Origin: Terriglobus aquaticus
GTDB taxonomy: Bacteria > Acidobacteriota > Terriglobia > Terriglobales > Acidobacteriaceae
Assembly: GCF_025685415.1 (NCBI RefSeq)
Contig: NZ_JAGSYB010000001.1
Coordinates: 3,968,001-4,032,000, forward strand
Direction of reading: 5' to 3'
DNA length: 64,000 bases
Part shown: in pieces, positions 26,285 through 35,200 of the stretch
Layout of the letters: each line of letters opens with the position of its first letter
Position numbering within the stretch: the first letter of the stretch is position 1
The notes under the pieces: generated by a model
The model's input: the letters and a program-made list of their open reading frames with translations, nothing else
What the model was told of the DNA's origin: nothing
Database searches by the model: none
Made by a program: the position numbers and the translations under genes

Positions 26285-27718
26285 ATGCTCATGTTGAAGC
26301 AGATGCTGGACATGACGGACGAAGACCTACGAATCCGCCTGCTGCACTTTGTTCGCGCGTCTGGGGTGAAGTTTCAGTCGCGCCGTGCGGTGGAACGAAT
26401 GGGCTGGGCAGGCGCACCGCAGCCGTCGGTGGCCAAGTTCTATTGCGTGAAACAGGGGCAAACCGTACTGAGCCGTGAACCGATGCTTTGGGACATGAGG
26501 GCGCCGCTGTTCGAGGATGAGGCGCTGTGTTGTTGCTCCATTCTGCTGTGGCGAAGGGCCTGCAAGTACGACCCGCAATGGGTTGGCGGACCGGAGACGT
26601 CGTCGCTGCCGATCACGGCGGGCATTCTTGCGGTAAACCGCGCGGCTGGAGTGCGACCGCTGTACGGGTTCTATCTACGCAAGCAACGCAAACCGGACGG
26701 ACTTCGGCGTCTGCTTGAGGGGGCAGCGCCACCGCGAGGTTCGCGCGTGCTGCTGGTGGATGACATTCTGAACCGCGGAATCTCGAAGCAGAAGGTTCTT
26801 CGCTACTGCGAAGCGAACGGCCTGACTCCGGCAGCACTGCTGGTGCTGTTGGATACCGAAGGCCAGGGGCGGCGCCGGATGCTGCCTGTTTGCCCTGTCG
26901 AGTCGCTGCTGAATCGGCGCGAGGTGATGAACGGTCGCAGTGCCTTACAAGAAAGCGCTGTCGAGTCTGTAGGGCAGGGACCTGCTGTGCGGGGTTCAGG
27001 AAGGCGGGAGGCCATGGCAAGGCAGGAAGACGTGGCAGTGATGCGCCGCGAGGATGTTGAACTGGTCCGGCTTGCGCGCGACACCGTAGCATTTGCCGCA
27101 CTGTCGCACGGCGCCAAGATCCCTACGTTGCGGGAAGACGGCCGAGGCAGTTCGGGGTACCTGCCATTTCTGGGAAGGTACCTGGAAGAGCGGAGACCCG
27201 TTTTCGTTCGCATATCAAAGCGTGAGTACCGAGAGGGCCGCTACTGGAACCGGAACCGGGGGTGCCAGGCGGCGGGTCTGTTCCGCTCGGAGTACAGCAC
27301 TGTAGCTGAGATGACGATGGAAAGCGCGGCGGCAAGCGCGACGCGTGCGCGGCGCATTGGGCCCGGGCGAGGGCCGTTTCACAAGCCGGTCTGGCCGGAG
27401 GAACTGGGTAGCCTGAGTGTCTTTCTGTATGTCGTGGAGGCGTTTGTTCCGACAATGGCCAAGTCCGCGGTCGACTTGATGGCCGAGGGGCACGATGTGC
27501 AACGTTGGGGACTGGTGGCGGAGTTCCAGGGCAGGCGTGGCGTAGTGTGCGGAGGACTGAACACGGTGACGGACATTCCCCGGCAGGTGGAGGTCGCGCT
27601 GTGGAAGATGCGCGCTCCGGGAGAGCAAGAGCCAGTCAGCGTGGAGGATGTGACATTCACGCGCATGCGTGGACGTTGGCTGTGGGACCCATGCCGGCCG
27701 AAGGATGAGTACTTTTAG
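26285..27718 (+). CDS. Orotate-phosphoribosyltransferase-like / AMMECR1-like fusion protein
   Basis: A 477-residue protein with two domains. Residues about 1-200 resemble orotate phosphoribosyltransferase: ETSSLPITAGILAVNRAAGV, then FYLRKQRKPDG (the OPRT RKxxKxHG loop) and the PRPP-binding motif VLLVDDILNRG at 155-165. Residues about 256-463 match the AMMECR1 fold: RPVFVRISK, NRGCQAAG (325-331, in place of the LRGCIG motif), TVAEMTMESAAASAT, PVWPEELGSLSVFLYVV and RRGVVCGGL with a late VALWKM helix. The linker is 50 polar residues. A longer frame from GTG 26045 crosses a hairpin and is Arg-rich, so ATG 26285 is preferred; its ribosome-binding site is distant (GAGGG). The combination is new to me. 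Confidence 0.72.
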   Translation: MLMLKQMLDMTDEDLRIRLLHFVRASGVKFQSRRAVERMGWAGAPQPSVAKFYCVKQGQTVLSREPMLWDMRAPLFEDEALCCCSILLWRRACKYDPQWVGGPETSSLPITAGILAVNRAAGVRPLYGFYLRKQRKPDGLRRLLEGAAPPRGSRVLLVDDILNRGISKQKVLRYCEANGLTPAALLVLLDTEGQGRRRMLPVCPVESLLNRREVMNGRSALQESAVESVGQGPAVRGSGRREAMARQEDVAVMRREDVELVRLARDTVAFAALSHGAKIPTLREDGRGSSGYLPFLGRYLEERRPVFVRISKREYREGRYWNRNRGCQAAGLFRSEYSTVAEMTMESAAASATRARRIGPGRGPFHKPVWPEELGSLSVFLYVVEAFVPTMAKSAVDLMAEGHDVQRWGLVAEFQGRRGVVCGGLNTVTDIPRQVEVALWKMRAPGEQEPVSVEDVTFTRMRGRWLWDPCRPKDEYF

Positions 27719-27769
27719 GGGCGAGTGGCTAGGGCGCTCTGGAAGTTCACGGGGCGCTGGGAGTGCGAC

Positions 27770-28501
27770 ATGGATGTTGCCTGGATGGTCGGCAATTGCA
27801 GCAGGAACGACGATTGGGAGCTGCGGATGTCGATGCGTTCCTTTTACCGAAACTACAGGGGGCGAGGACGCGCGTGGATCATCGGGTGCCCGCCGGCCTG
27901 GATCGACAGGAGCCGCGTCCGTTGCATTCTGTGGCCGGATCCATACCAGGCGTGCAAAGACGCGAACCTGATTCAGAAGGCATTGCGCCTGGTAATGGAG
28001 CCAGAGCTCTCCGATCCCTTCATCCTGTGTTGTGACGACTACCTTGTCTTGCGCCCGACTGCGCCGGCGGAGTTCGAACTGTGGCACTGTGGGGCCATAG
28101 AGGACGACGCATGCGCGGACGCAACACGTTGGCAACTACGACTGACTGAAACGGGCCGTCGCTTGAGGAAGCAGAAGTTTCCGACCTGGAACTTTGATGG
28201 CCATATTCCTTACCCCATGTACAAGAGCTGGGTACGCGAGGTGCTACGGTTCGACTTTGGCGCGGACCCGGGGATGTGTACATTTTCGGCGATTCTGAAT
28301 TGCAGCGGACGGGAAGGAAAGGATCTGAGATCGGAGCCGGTGCGGGCGTGGATCGGAGAAGAGGATCTTTCGCCGGCACGGATCATTGAGCTTCTAGAGA
28401 CGCACCGATTTGCTTGCCTCAGCAATAAGGCTGCCGCGTGCTCGAATGTTGTCGCTGCCATTGAGGAGAAATTTGGGGCGCAAGCGCCGTGGGAGCGGTA
28501 G
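27770..28501 (+). CDS. Stealth/phage-type glycosyltransferase-like protein
   Basis: A 243-residue protein. The opening MDVAWMVGNCSRNDDWELRMSMRSFYRN and later ELSDPFILCCDDYLVLRP (D89-D90) follow the pattern of Stealth-type sugar-phosphotransferases and phage-encoded glycosyltransferase-like proteins: an ELRxSxRS helix, then a strand ending in a DD pair that binds the metal-nucleotide-sugar. A downstream HIPYPMYKSWVREVL fits their acceptor-side His. ATG 27770 has GGGAG six bases upstream; the GTG at 27725 is rejected. It is 51 bases after the OPRT-AMMECR1 gene, same direction, likely one transcript. Family match is by memory of the pattern. Confidence 0.55.
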   Translation: MDVAWMVGNCSRNDDWELRMSMRSFYRNYRGRGRAWIIGCPPAWIDRSRVRCILWPDPYQACKDANLIQKALRLVMEPELSDPFILCCDDYLVLRPTAPAEFELWHCGAIEDDACADATRWQLRLTETGRRLRKQKFPTWNFDGHIPYPMYKSWVREVLRFDFGADPGMCTFSAILNCSGREGKDLRSEPVRAWIGEEDLSPARIIELLETHRFACLSNKAAACSNVVAAIEEKFGAQAPWER

Positions 28502-28617
28502 CAAGCGGAGACTGGGATCGTGCGGGTTCGGTGAACCTGGGGAGTAGGCTAAGAGGGGCAGCGCACGTGCCGATCGCCTGCTAGTGTGAGTCGTCGCGGG
28601 CTCGTCACTCAAGGTTT

Positions 28618-29886
28618 TTAGTTCGAGGGGTCGGATGGACGGTGGGCTGCGGCGAGGGTCTGGTAGAGGGCCTGGGTGATGTAGGGCATTTGCGTTTCCG
28701 CGAGGCCTCTGGATTTCTTGTCGGCGAGCCGCCACCAGGCGGTGGGCGCCTGTGCGATGTCGAAGCCAGCGTCGTGCATGTAAGCGAGGCTGGTGCGGGC
28801 GACCTGCTGCAGGCGATGGTGTTCGGCGATGCTGGCGCTCTTTGCAGTGACCATGGAGGTTGCAAAACCCAGCCCCGGCACGAGGAAGCCTGCGGCGTTG
28901 CCGACCAAGTTGACGGCGGACCGGCCGTAGTTGCCGGGAATTGCTCGCAGAGCCTGCTTTTCGAGGACTTCCGCAATGGCCCCGGCGAGGACCGCTGCAA
29001 GCTGGGAGTCGTCGGTGAGTGTTTCGGGAAACGACTCGGGGATCTGGATGACGCCGCTTGGCTCAGAGAGTGTGAAGTGGAGTTTGGGATCGTCAACGAG
29101 CTGGAAGCGGAAATCGATCTTGGTCGGGTCAGAGTCGGGCAGGTTGCGCTGGTACGCCGGGATAAGCTTCCGGCCAATTGCGGTAATCCGGTCCTGAGCG
29201 GCCTGATTGTGAGAGGCAGGGATGTGCTTGCCCTTCGGGCCCAGGAAGAGGCGGCTGGCGCTACTCTGTCGATCCTCTTCTTTGACGGCGGAAGGGTCGA
29301 AATCTGTTTTGGTGCGGAGCTTGCCTTCGTAGGAGCCGATGAGGTTAGGCGAGAAGAGCAAAGACGCCGCGGTGACGGTGCCATCCGGATGGAGTGTGCC
29401 GGTGTAGCGGACCCAGGTGTTGGTGGAAACGCGATCGATGGTCAGATTACTGCCTTGAGCGAACGTGAGCTTAGTCGTCGGAACGATGGTGAGCGGAAGA
29501 CCGTCTGCCCTCACGGTGCCGGAGGAAGCAGTGGGTGGGGCGATCACTTTGTCGATGAGGGCGAACCCTTCTACCGCGATGTCCGTGATCTCATCGTGCT
29601 CTACTTCGGTCGCGTGAATGACGCCCGCTTTCTTATCCTTCTGACCGAAGACGGAAACGCTCTCTCCGAGGATGCGCATGGGGCAGAGGTGATTGCCGAC
29701 TGCTTCGCCTTTGCGTTCGACTCGCTCCTTCGTGGTGACGGGATCGCAGAGGACACTGGCGGCATTGACCTGGTATTCCGCAGCTCCGGGTTTTGTGACG
29801 AAGCCACTGATGACTGGGCCGGCTTGTGCCGAGAGCAAAGGTGTAAGTAGGGCAACAAGCGCCGGAACTGTGGATCGAGCACGCAT
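28618..29886 (-). CDS. Secreted protein with degenerate M48-like domain
   Basis: A 422-residue protein with signal peptide (MRARSTVPALVALLTPLLSAQA). Residues 20-180 form a DUF5666-like beta domain (TVRADGLPLTIVPTTKLTFAQGS ... VRYTGTLHPDGTVTAASL). The rest follows the M48 peptidase layout: a helix DSQLAAVLAGAIAEVLEKQ where active M48 enzymes have LxxVLAHEIGH, and EHHRLQQVARTSLAYMHDAGFDIAQAPTAWWRL where they have ExxAD. The HExxH zinc motif is thus lost (GAIAE), so it should be inactive as a protease. ATG 29886 is chosen from the signal peptide. Confidence 0.72.
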   Translation of the reverse strand: MRARSTVPALVALLTPLLSAQAGPVISGFVTKPGAAEYQVNAASVLCDPVTTKERVERKGEAVGNHLCPMRILGESVSVFGQKDKKAGVIHATEVEHDEITDIAVEGFALIDKVIAPPTASSGTVRADGLPLTIVPTTKLTFAQGSNLTIDRVSTNTWVRYTGTLHPDGTVTAASLLFSPNLIGSYEGKLRTKTDFDPSAVKEEDRQSSASRLFLGPKGKHIPASHNQAAQDRITAIGRKLIPAYQRNLPDSDPTKIDFRFQLVDDPKLHFTLSEPSGVIQIPESFPETLTDDSQLAAVLAGAIAEVLEKQALRAIPGNYGRSAVNLVGNAAGFLVPGLGFATSMVTAKSASIAEHHRLQQVARTSLAYMHDAGFDIAQAPTAWWRLADKKSRGLAETQMPYITQALYQTLAAAHRPSDPSN

Positions 29887-30130
29887 GATGCGCAGTGTAT
29901 GAAGCAGGGCAGCAAGACACAATGCCCAATCTGGTGAGCCGCACGAGCAGACTGCTGTTCATACCGACACAGGGTTGCAGGAGACAACGGTGGCGAGTGG
30001 GAGAGACGGCACGGGCGCCGGCGCCGCAGGTCCACCGATTGGGCGAGTGGATGCAGGCGAAGGTTGTGCTTGACGAGGGAAGGAGTGCTGCCTAGGCTGC
30101 TGTTCACGTGGCGAGCTGCGCGGAGGATGC

Positions 30131-31075
30131 ATGAAGCGGTTGGGGGCTTGGGATCGCAGGCGGAGGGCGCTGGTCTTCTTGCCGATGCTGCTGTTGCTCT
30201 GCCTGCAGGGCTGCCGGACGCAGGAAGATGCCGTGGCGGCGGCGGAGCAGATGGCCGTGACGTCGCAGGCGATGCGGGGGTATTACGCGGCGCTGGAGAG
30301 ATTGACGGAGAAGACGGTGGAGGTGCGGAGGGCGCAGAGGATGCTGCTGCATGGGCCGCCGGACCCCGCGAGTGACGAGCGGCTGGCGGTGCGTCGCGCG
30401 GAGTTGATCAAGCGCGAAGCGCTGGCGCGGGATGTGACGAGACTGGCGCAGTTGTTTGGAGAGATCGCCAACTCGGATGCTGCGAGCGAGGCGGCGAAGT
30501 CGGCGGAACAGTTGCGGCAAGATGCGGTAGGACTGCAGCTAATCGCGGACAACACCGAGGTGCAGAAAGGTTTGCAGGTGGCGGTGACGTCCCTGGTGAA
30601 CGGATTGCGGGCGCGCGATGAGCGCAAGGCGGCGCGATCGCTGCAGCCGGTGCTGGTGGCGTTGTGCAGCTTTTTCGATTCGGAGAAGGCGGCGTACGAG
30701 GCGGTAACGACGGATTTCTACACGGGTGCGGCGGCGAATGCGGTGGCGTTGATTGAGGCGGACCAGGTTTCGGTTGCGGGAGAGTACCGCAGCTCGTTGC
30801 AGCCGTTTGGTTTGGAGCCGGAGATCACAACGCCGGCGCTGAAGATGGCAGGGCGCGAGGACCTGGAGGCGCAGGTGAATCGCAGGCTGGCCCGGCTGAC
30901 CCAGGGAAGTGTGGACGCAACGGAGGCCATGAGCGAGGCGCTGCGCCGGGTGGCGGCTCGCGTGGATACGGTGGCGAAGGGCGGGCCGATGCGGGTACGG
31001 ATTCCGCCGCTGCAGGTGGATACGGTAAAGGCCTGGGTTGCGGAGCTGCAGACGTTGTCGGGGGCGAGTCTATGA
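30131..31075 (+). CDS. Putative helical lipoprotein
   Basis: A 314-residue protein with a lipobox (LLLLCLQGC, Cys28). The mature part is almost all alpha-helical and charged (MRGYYAALERLTEKTVEVRRAQRML; AKSAEQLRQDAVGLQL), with a second half ending VDTVKAWVAELQTLSG. I know no named family. Its TGA overlaps the ATG of the next gene (ATGA), so the pair is translationally coupled and may be a lipoprotein with a soluble partner. Confidence 0.65.
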   Translation: MKRLGAWDRRRRALVFLPMLLLLCLQGCRTQEDAVAAAEQMAVTSQAMRGYYAALERLTEKTVEVRRAQRMLLHGPPDPASDERLAVRRAELIKREALARDVTRLAQLFGEIANSDAASEAAKSAEQLRQDAVGLQLIADNTEVQKGLQVAVTSLVNGLRARDERKAARSLQPVLVALCSFFDSEKAAYEAVTTDFYTGAAANAVALIEADQVSVAGEYRSSLQPFGLEPEITTPALKMAGREDLEAQVNRRLARLTQGSVDATEAMSEALRRVAARVDTVAKGGPMRVRIPPLQVDTVKAWVAELQTLSGASL

Positions 31076-31410
31076 GCACAACGGGGAGTGCCGCGATCGG
31101 TGCGGTGCAGGCGATGTATACCGCGGCAACGCAGCACCTGAGCATGATGCTTGCGGCTTGCCACGATGACACGGAGCGTAACTCGGTGTGGGAGCAGTAC
31201 TACGCCCTGAGACAGAACTTCGATGACTGCGTGAATCGGAAGTTCCAGGAGGACGATGCCGCGCTGCAGCAATTTGAGGCGAGTGCGGCAGTGAGCACGA
31301 GGCAGTTGCAGCAGATTGAAACGCAGCTGGGCGACATTGTGAAGGTGCTGAATACGCTGACACAAGCAGTTGGCGTGGGCGTGAAGATTGCGGCAAAGGT
31401 GCTGGGGTAG
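31072..31410 (+). CDS. Small helical protein coupled to the lipoprotein
   Basis: A 112-residue, mostly alpha-helical protein without signal peptide. It contains HDDTERNSVWEQYYALRQNFDDCVNRKFQ and a coiled coil (STRQLQQIETQLGDIVKVLNTLTQ), ending in a short hydrophobic stretch. Unrecognised. The start overlaps the stop of the preceding gene by four bases. Confidence 0.6.
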   Translation: MSTTGSAAIGAVQAMYTAATQHLSMMLAACHDDTERNSVWEQYYALRQNFDDCVNRKFQEDDAALQQFEASAAVSTRQLQQIETQLGDIVKVLNTLTQAVGVGVKIAAKVLG

Positions 31411-31528
31411 AACGAGCGTTTGTGGCGGTTGGGTAGGGCGAGGCGCGATCGTTTGCGAAACGCTAGTTGCACGGTAGTCGAAGCGCCTGCGTGGTGGCGG
31501 GACGAGTGTTGTGTTGGAATAGGAGTGC

Positions 31529-31936
31529 TTGCGCAAGATTCTCGCGATCGTGTTGCTGCTGGTGTTCGGGTTGCCGAGCGCGTTGCCGTTGCTGGCGGCG
31601 GGGCAGGACGATGCGGGGTTGCCGGCTTGCTGCCGGCGGGCGGGGAAGCACCACTGTGCGATGTCTGCCGAAGACGCGGCCAAGGTGTTGGCCGGTGCGG
31701 CGGATGGGGACGCAAAGCGTGGTGTGAAGCAGATGCGTGCGGCGGGTGAGGCTTGCCCCTACCGGTGCGCGATGCTGACGCAGACGCATGTGCAGCAGGA
31801 CCTGGGGACGGCGGCTTCGCTGCGGTGGTATGCGGGGATTGTGTCGCATCCGGCGGTGCAGGCGCAGACGGAGTCGCGGTGGCGCGTGGCGCGGGAGCGG
31901 TCGCGCGGGAAACGTGGGCCTCCGAGAAGCAGCTAG
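31529..31936 (+). CDS. Small secreted Cys/His-containing protein
   Basis: A 135-residue protein with a signal peptide (ILAIVLLLVFGLPSALPLLAA). The mature part has CCRRAGKHHCAMS and, 30 residues on, CPYRCAML, which could bind a metal or form two disulfides. Start TTG 31529 is inferred from the AGGAG just before it. The function is unknown. The stop codon TAG begins an array of short imperfect repeats. Confidence 0.55.
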   Translation: MRKILAIVLLLVFGLPSALPLLAAGQDDAGLPACCRRAGKHHCAMSAEDAAKVLAGAADGDAKRGVKQMRAAGEACPYRCAMLTQTHVQQDLGTAASLRWYAGIVSHPAVQAQTESRWRVARERSRGKRGPPRSS

Positions 31937-32037
31937 TCAGCGAGTCAGCGGGTTGGCCGGTCAGCTAGTCCGCGGGTTTGGCAAGTCAGCGAGTCGGCAA
32001 GTCAGCGGGTTAGTTCGTCAGCTAAGTTGTTGTGCGT
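31934..32037 (+). repeat. Imperfect 8-9 nt tandem repeats (TCAGCGGGT-like)
   Basis: About a dozen units vary around TCAGCGAG / TCAGCGGGT / TCGGCAAG / TCAGCTAG. The first unit contains the stop codon of the upstream gene. A perfect array of the same unit is at 57004-57057 and a decayed fragment at 42918-42937. Confidence 0.7.
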
Positions 32038-32174
32038 TGCGTTCTGCGGTCGGACGGTGGTCCAGTTCGAGTGCACGGGCGGCTGATAGGAACTTTTAGC
32101 CTCAGCGGGCATTTGCGGTGACTCTCTTCCTAATGTGAGTTCTGCGCGCGGTGGTTTGCCGCGAGGATTTCTGT

Positions 32175-35036
32175 ATGCAAGGCAAGGTTTGGGGTGGGCT
32201 GCGCGGAGCGGCGGTGCCGGTGTGTTTGGCTCTGTGCTGCTGTGGTGTTGCGTTCGCGCAGCAGGCGGTGACGGCTGCGTCGGTTACGGGCGAGGTGGTG
32301 GATCCGGCGGGGGCTCGGGTGGCGGGTGCGGCGGTGACCGCCCTGCAGGACGAGACGGGCGTGGTGACTCGTGTGGAGGCGGATGGCGCGGGCCGGTTCC
32401 GCATGCCGTACCTGCCGCCGGGGCGGTACCTGTTGCGCGCGGAGATGACTGCGCGGGGTGGTGCCGGGATGGCGGCGGCGGAGCAGCGGGTGACGCTGGC
32501 GGTGGGAGCGTCGGTGGGTGTGACGCTGCGGATGGGCGGCGTGGAGACCGCGTCGACCGTGGCGGTGCAAGCGGATGCGGTGACGCTGGAGACGAACCGG
32601 TCGCAGCAGAGCGAGGTGGTTGCGCGGCGGGAGTTTGAGGCGATCCCTTTTCAGGGCCGCAACTACCTGGATGCGACGCTGCTGACGCCGGGTGTGAGTT
32701 CGACTAATACGGCGAGTACGCAGACGTTTGCCGAGACGGCGAGCGTGGTGGGGCAGGGATACAGCGTGAACAGCCAGCGCAACTTCAGCAACAGCGTGCT
32801 GGTGGATGGGTTGAGCGCGAACGACGATGCGAGCGGCCTGGCCGGCAACCTGTACAGCCAGGATGCGGTGCAGGAAGTGCAGGTGGTGACGAGCGGTGGG
32901 CAAGCCGAGTTTGGCCGCGCTCTGGGCGGGTATGTGAACGTGCTGACGCGGTCGGGCGGCGATGCCTGGCATGGAACTGCGTTCGGTCTCTTGAGGAACC
33001 GTGTGTTGAACGCGGCGAACGCGTTGAGCCGGTCGACGCTGCCGCTGACGCAGGTTCAGGCGGGTGCGAGTATTGGCGGACCGGTGCAGCGTGGGCGCAC
33101 GTTTGTGTTTGGCAACTATGAAGGGCGGCGGCTGAACACGGCGGGCGTGCTGACCATTGCGGGGGCGAACGCGGCGGCGATCAATGCGCGGCTGAATGCC
33201 GTGGGGTATGCCGGGCCGCGACTGGCCGTGGCGAGTGGTGGGAGCACGTTGTATCCGACGACGGTGCATACCGATGTGGCGCTGGTGCGGGTGGACCGGG
33301 CGTTGCGGAACGATGGACGGCTGAGTGCGCGGTGGAATACGTATTCGCTGCGCGGGGCGAATGTGCGTGGAGCTGGCGGGATTGCGGATGTGAGCTACGG
33401 TACGGCGCTGACGGATGACAACCAGACGGCGGCGGTGAGCGCAGAGATTCCGCTGGGTGCGCGCACGTGGAGCGAGACGCGCGCGCAGTATGTGCATGAT
33501 GTGCTGAACGCGCCGCCGAACGTGGAGAGCCCGGCGGTGGTGGTTAGTGGTGTGGCGAACTTTGGGCGCTACAGCTTTTCACCGATCGGGCGCGCGGATG
33601 ACATGGGCGAGCTGGTGCAGAACTTCGTGCTGGAGCGTGGAGCGCATGCGTTTAAGGCTGGTGCGGATCTGCTGGTGCATGAGGATACGATTACGTTTCC
33701 GCAGGCGATCCGCGGGTCGTACACGTTTGCCTCGCTGGCGGCGTTTCAGAGCGGGCAGTACAACGTGGGCGGGTACACGCAGAGCTTTGGCAACGGCGTG
33801 ATTACGCAAGGCAATCCGAATTTGGGCGTGTATGCGCAGGATGAGTGGAGGGCGGCGCGGAAGCTGACGCTGAACCTCGGCGTGCGGTGGGACCTGCAGT
33901 GGATTGAGACGATCCGCACGGATACGAATAATGTTTCGCCGCGAGTGGGGCTGGCATGGTCGCCGCGCGAGGGCACGGTCGTGCGGGCGAGTGGCGGCAT
34001 TTTTTACGACCGTATCCCGTTGCGGGCGTCGGCGAATGCGCTACTGTTTTCGCGGAACACGACGGACCCGGCGCAGTCGCGGCTGCTGAGCTATACCTAT
34101 TCACCGACTACGCCAGGAGCGCCGGTGTTTCCGAGCGTGGCGAGTGCTCCGCCGGCGAATGCGGTGATCAACTACACGCTGATGAACCGAGGGCTGGCGC
34201 TGCCGTATTCGACGCAGGCGAGCGCGGGCGTGGAGCAGGTGCTGCCGGCGGGGCTGGTGCTGGGAGTGAGCTACCAGCATGTGCGCGGCGTGCATTTGCT
34301 GGGGCAATACAACACGAACATTCGGCCGGATGGGACGCGGCCAGACCCGACGCGCGGGAACATCAAGCCGTATGACACGCGGTGGAACTCGGGCTTTGAC
34401 GGGCTGGAGGTGAGCCTGCGCGGTGCGGGTAAGTTCATGCAAGGACGCGTGTCGTATGTGTGGTCGAAGGCGCTGGATAACGTGAGCGAGTTCTTCTTTA
34501 GCGCGCCGGTGAACAACTTCGATTTCAGCGTGGATCGCGGGCGCAGCGACGATGACCAGAGGCACAGGCTAACGGCGAACGCGAGCGTTCATACGAACAT
34601 GGCGCGCCGGGATTGGCTGGGTGGATGGGAGCTGGGCGGGATTCTGCAGTACACGTCGCGGTTGCCGTTCACGCTGGTCACAGGTGCGAATACGCTGCAG
34701 CAGACGGCGGCGCGGCCTTGCGTGGCGGCGTTTTATGGGACGCAGGCGTGTGCGTTTGCGCTGAAGGGGGCGGTGCTGCCGCGGAACACGGGCGTTGGAT
34801 TCGACTATGTTCGGGTGGATGCGCGGCTGTCGCGAACGGTGAGCTGGGGCGAGCGGCAGAGCCTGAACTTTGCGATCCAAAGCTTCAACCTGGGCAATCA
34901 CCGGAACGACATGGTGCCGAACACGACGTTTGGGACGGGGCGGGTTGACCGGCCGTCGACGAACCCGCAGTTTGGGGCGGCGACGGCGGTGGACGATGCG
35001 CGGAACCTGGAGGTTGGGGTGCGGTACCGGTTCTAG
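32175..35036 (+). CDS. Oar-like TonB-dependent receptor with N-terminal carboxypeptidase-regulatory domain
   Basis: A 953-residue outer-membrane protein. Signal peptide (ending CCGVAFAQ), a CarboxypepD_reg-like beta-sandwich (about 25-110: SVTGEVVDPAGARVAGAAVTALQ ... YLPPGRYLLRAEM), a plug domain (about 130-260, NSVLVDGLSANDDASG ... VQEVQVVTSGGQAEFGRALGGYVNVLTRSGG) and a beta barrel ending in the aromatic LEVGVRYRF. This is the Oar/acidobacterial receptor type, usually linked to uptake of large or plant-derived molecules. ATG 32175 has GAGGA eight bases upstream. No TonB/ExbB is nearby. Confidence 0.92.
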   Translation: MQGKVWGGLRGAAVPVCLALCCCGVAFAQQAVTAASVTGEVVDPAGARVAGAAVTALQDETGVVTRVEADGAGRFRMPYLPPGRYLLRAEMTARGGAGMAAAEQRVTLAVGASVGVTLRMGGVETASTVAVQADAVTLETNRSQQSEVVARREFEAIPFQGRNYLDATLLTPGVSSTNTASTQTFAETASVVGQGYSVNSQRNFSNSVLVDGLSANDDASGLAGNLYSQDAVQEVQVVTSGGQAEFGRALGGYVNVLTRSGGDAWHGTAFGLLRNRVLNAANALSRSTLPLTQVQAGASIGGPVQRGRTFVFGNYEGRRLNTAGVLTIAGANAAAINARLNAVGYAGPRLAVASGGSTLYPTTVHTDVALVRVDRALRNDGRLSARWNTYSLRGANVRGAGGIADVSYGTALTDDNQTAAVSAEIPLGARTWSETRAQYVHDVLNAPPNVESPAVVVSGVANFGRYSFSPIGRADDMGELVQNFVLERGAHAFKAGADLLVHEDTITFPQAIRGSYTFASLAAFQSGQYNVGGYTQSFGNGVITQGNPNLGVYAQDEWRAARKLTLNLGVRWDLQWIETIRTDTNNVSPRVGLAWSPREGTVVRASGGIFYDRIPLRASANALLFSRNTTDPAQSRLLSYTYSPTTPGAPVFPSVASAPPANAVINYTLMNRGLALPYSTQASAGVEQVLPAGLVLGVSYQHVRGVHLLGQYNTNIRPDGTRPDPTRGNIKPYDTRWNSGFDGLEVSLRGAGKFMQGRVSYVWSKALDNVSEFFFSAPVNNFDFSVDRGRSDDDQRHRLTANASVHTNMARRDWLGGWELGGILQYTSRLPFTLVTGANTLQQTAARPCVAAFYGTQACAFALKGAVLPRNTGVGFDYVRVDARLSRTVSWGERQSLNFAIQSFNLGNHRNDMVPNTTFGTGRVDRPSTNPQFGAATAVDDARNLEVGVRYRF

Positions 35037-35128
35037 AGGGCGTGGAGGCAAGTCTGCGGAAGAGAGCGGTGGCCTTGCGGTCACCGCTTTTCCTTTGCCG
35101 GTTCCGGCCTTTTTGCTGTTGCGTCCGC

Positions 35129-35149
35129 TCACTTTGCAATGTAAAGTGA
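35129..35149. promoter_or_regulatory. Operator copy 1 for the winged-helix regulator
   Basis: A 21-base palindrome: TCACTTTGCA, central A, TGTAAAGTGA (one mismatch). It lies 52 bases before the membrane-protein start, and a second copy follows after 12 bases. Confidence 0.75.
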
Positions 35150-35159
35150 TTTCCATTGG

Positions 35160-35178
35160 CGCTTTGCAATGCAAAGTG
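35160..35178. promoter_or_regulatory. Operator copy 2 for the winged-helix regulator
   Basis: CTTTGCA, central A, TGCAAAG is a perfect inner palindrome; the outer bases match on the right side only (TGCAAAGTGA). It lies 23 bases before the membrane-protein start. Confidence 0.75.
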
Positions 35179-35200
35179 AAGTCAAGTCGGGGTGAGACGG

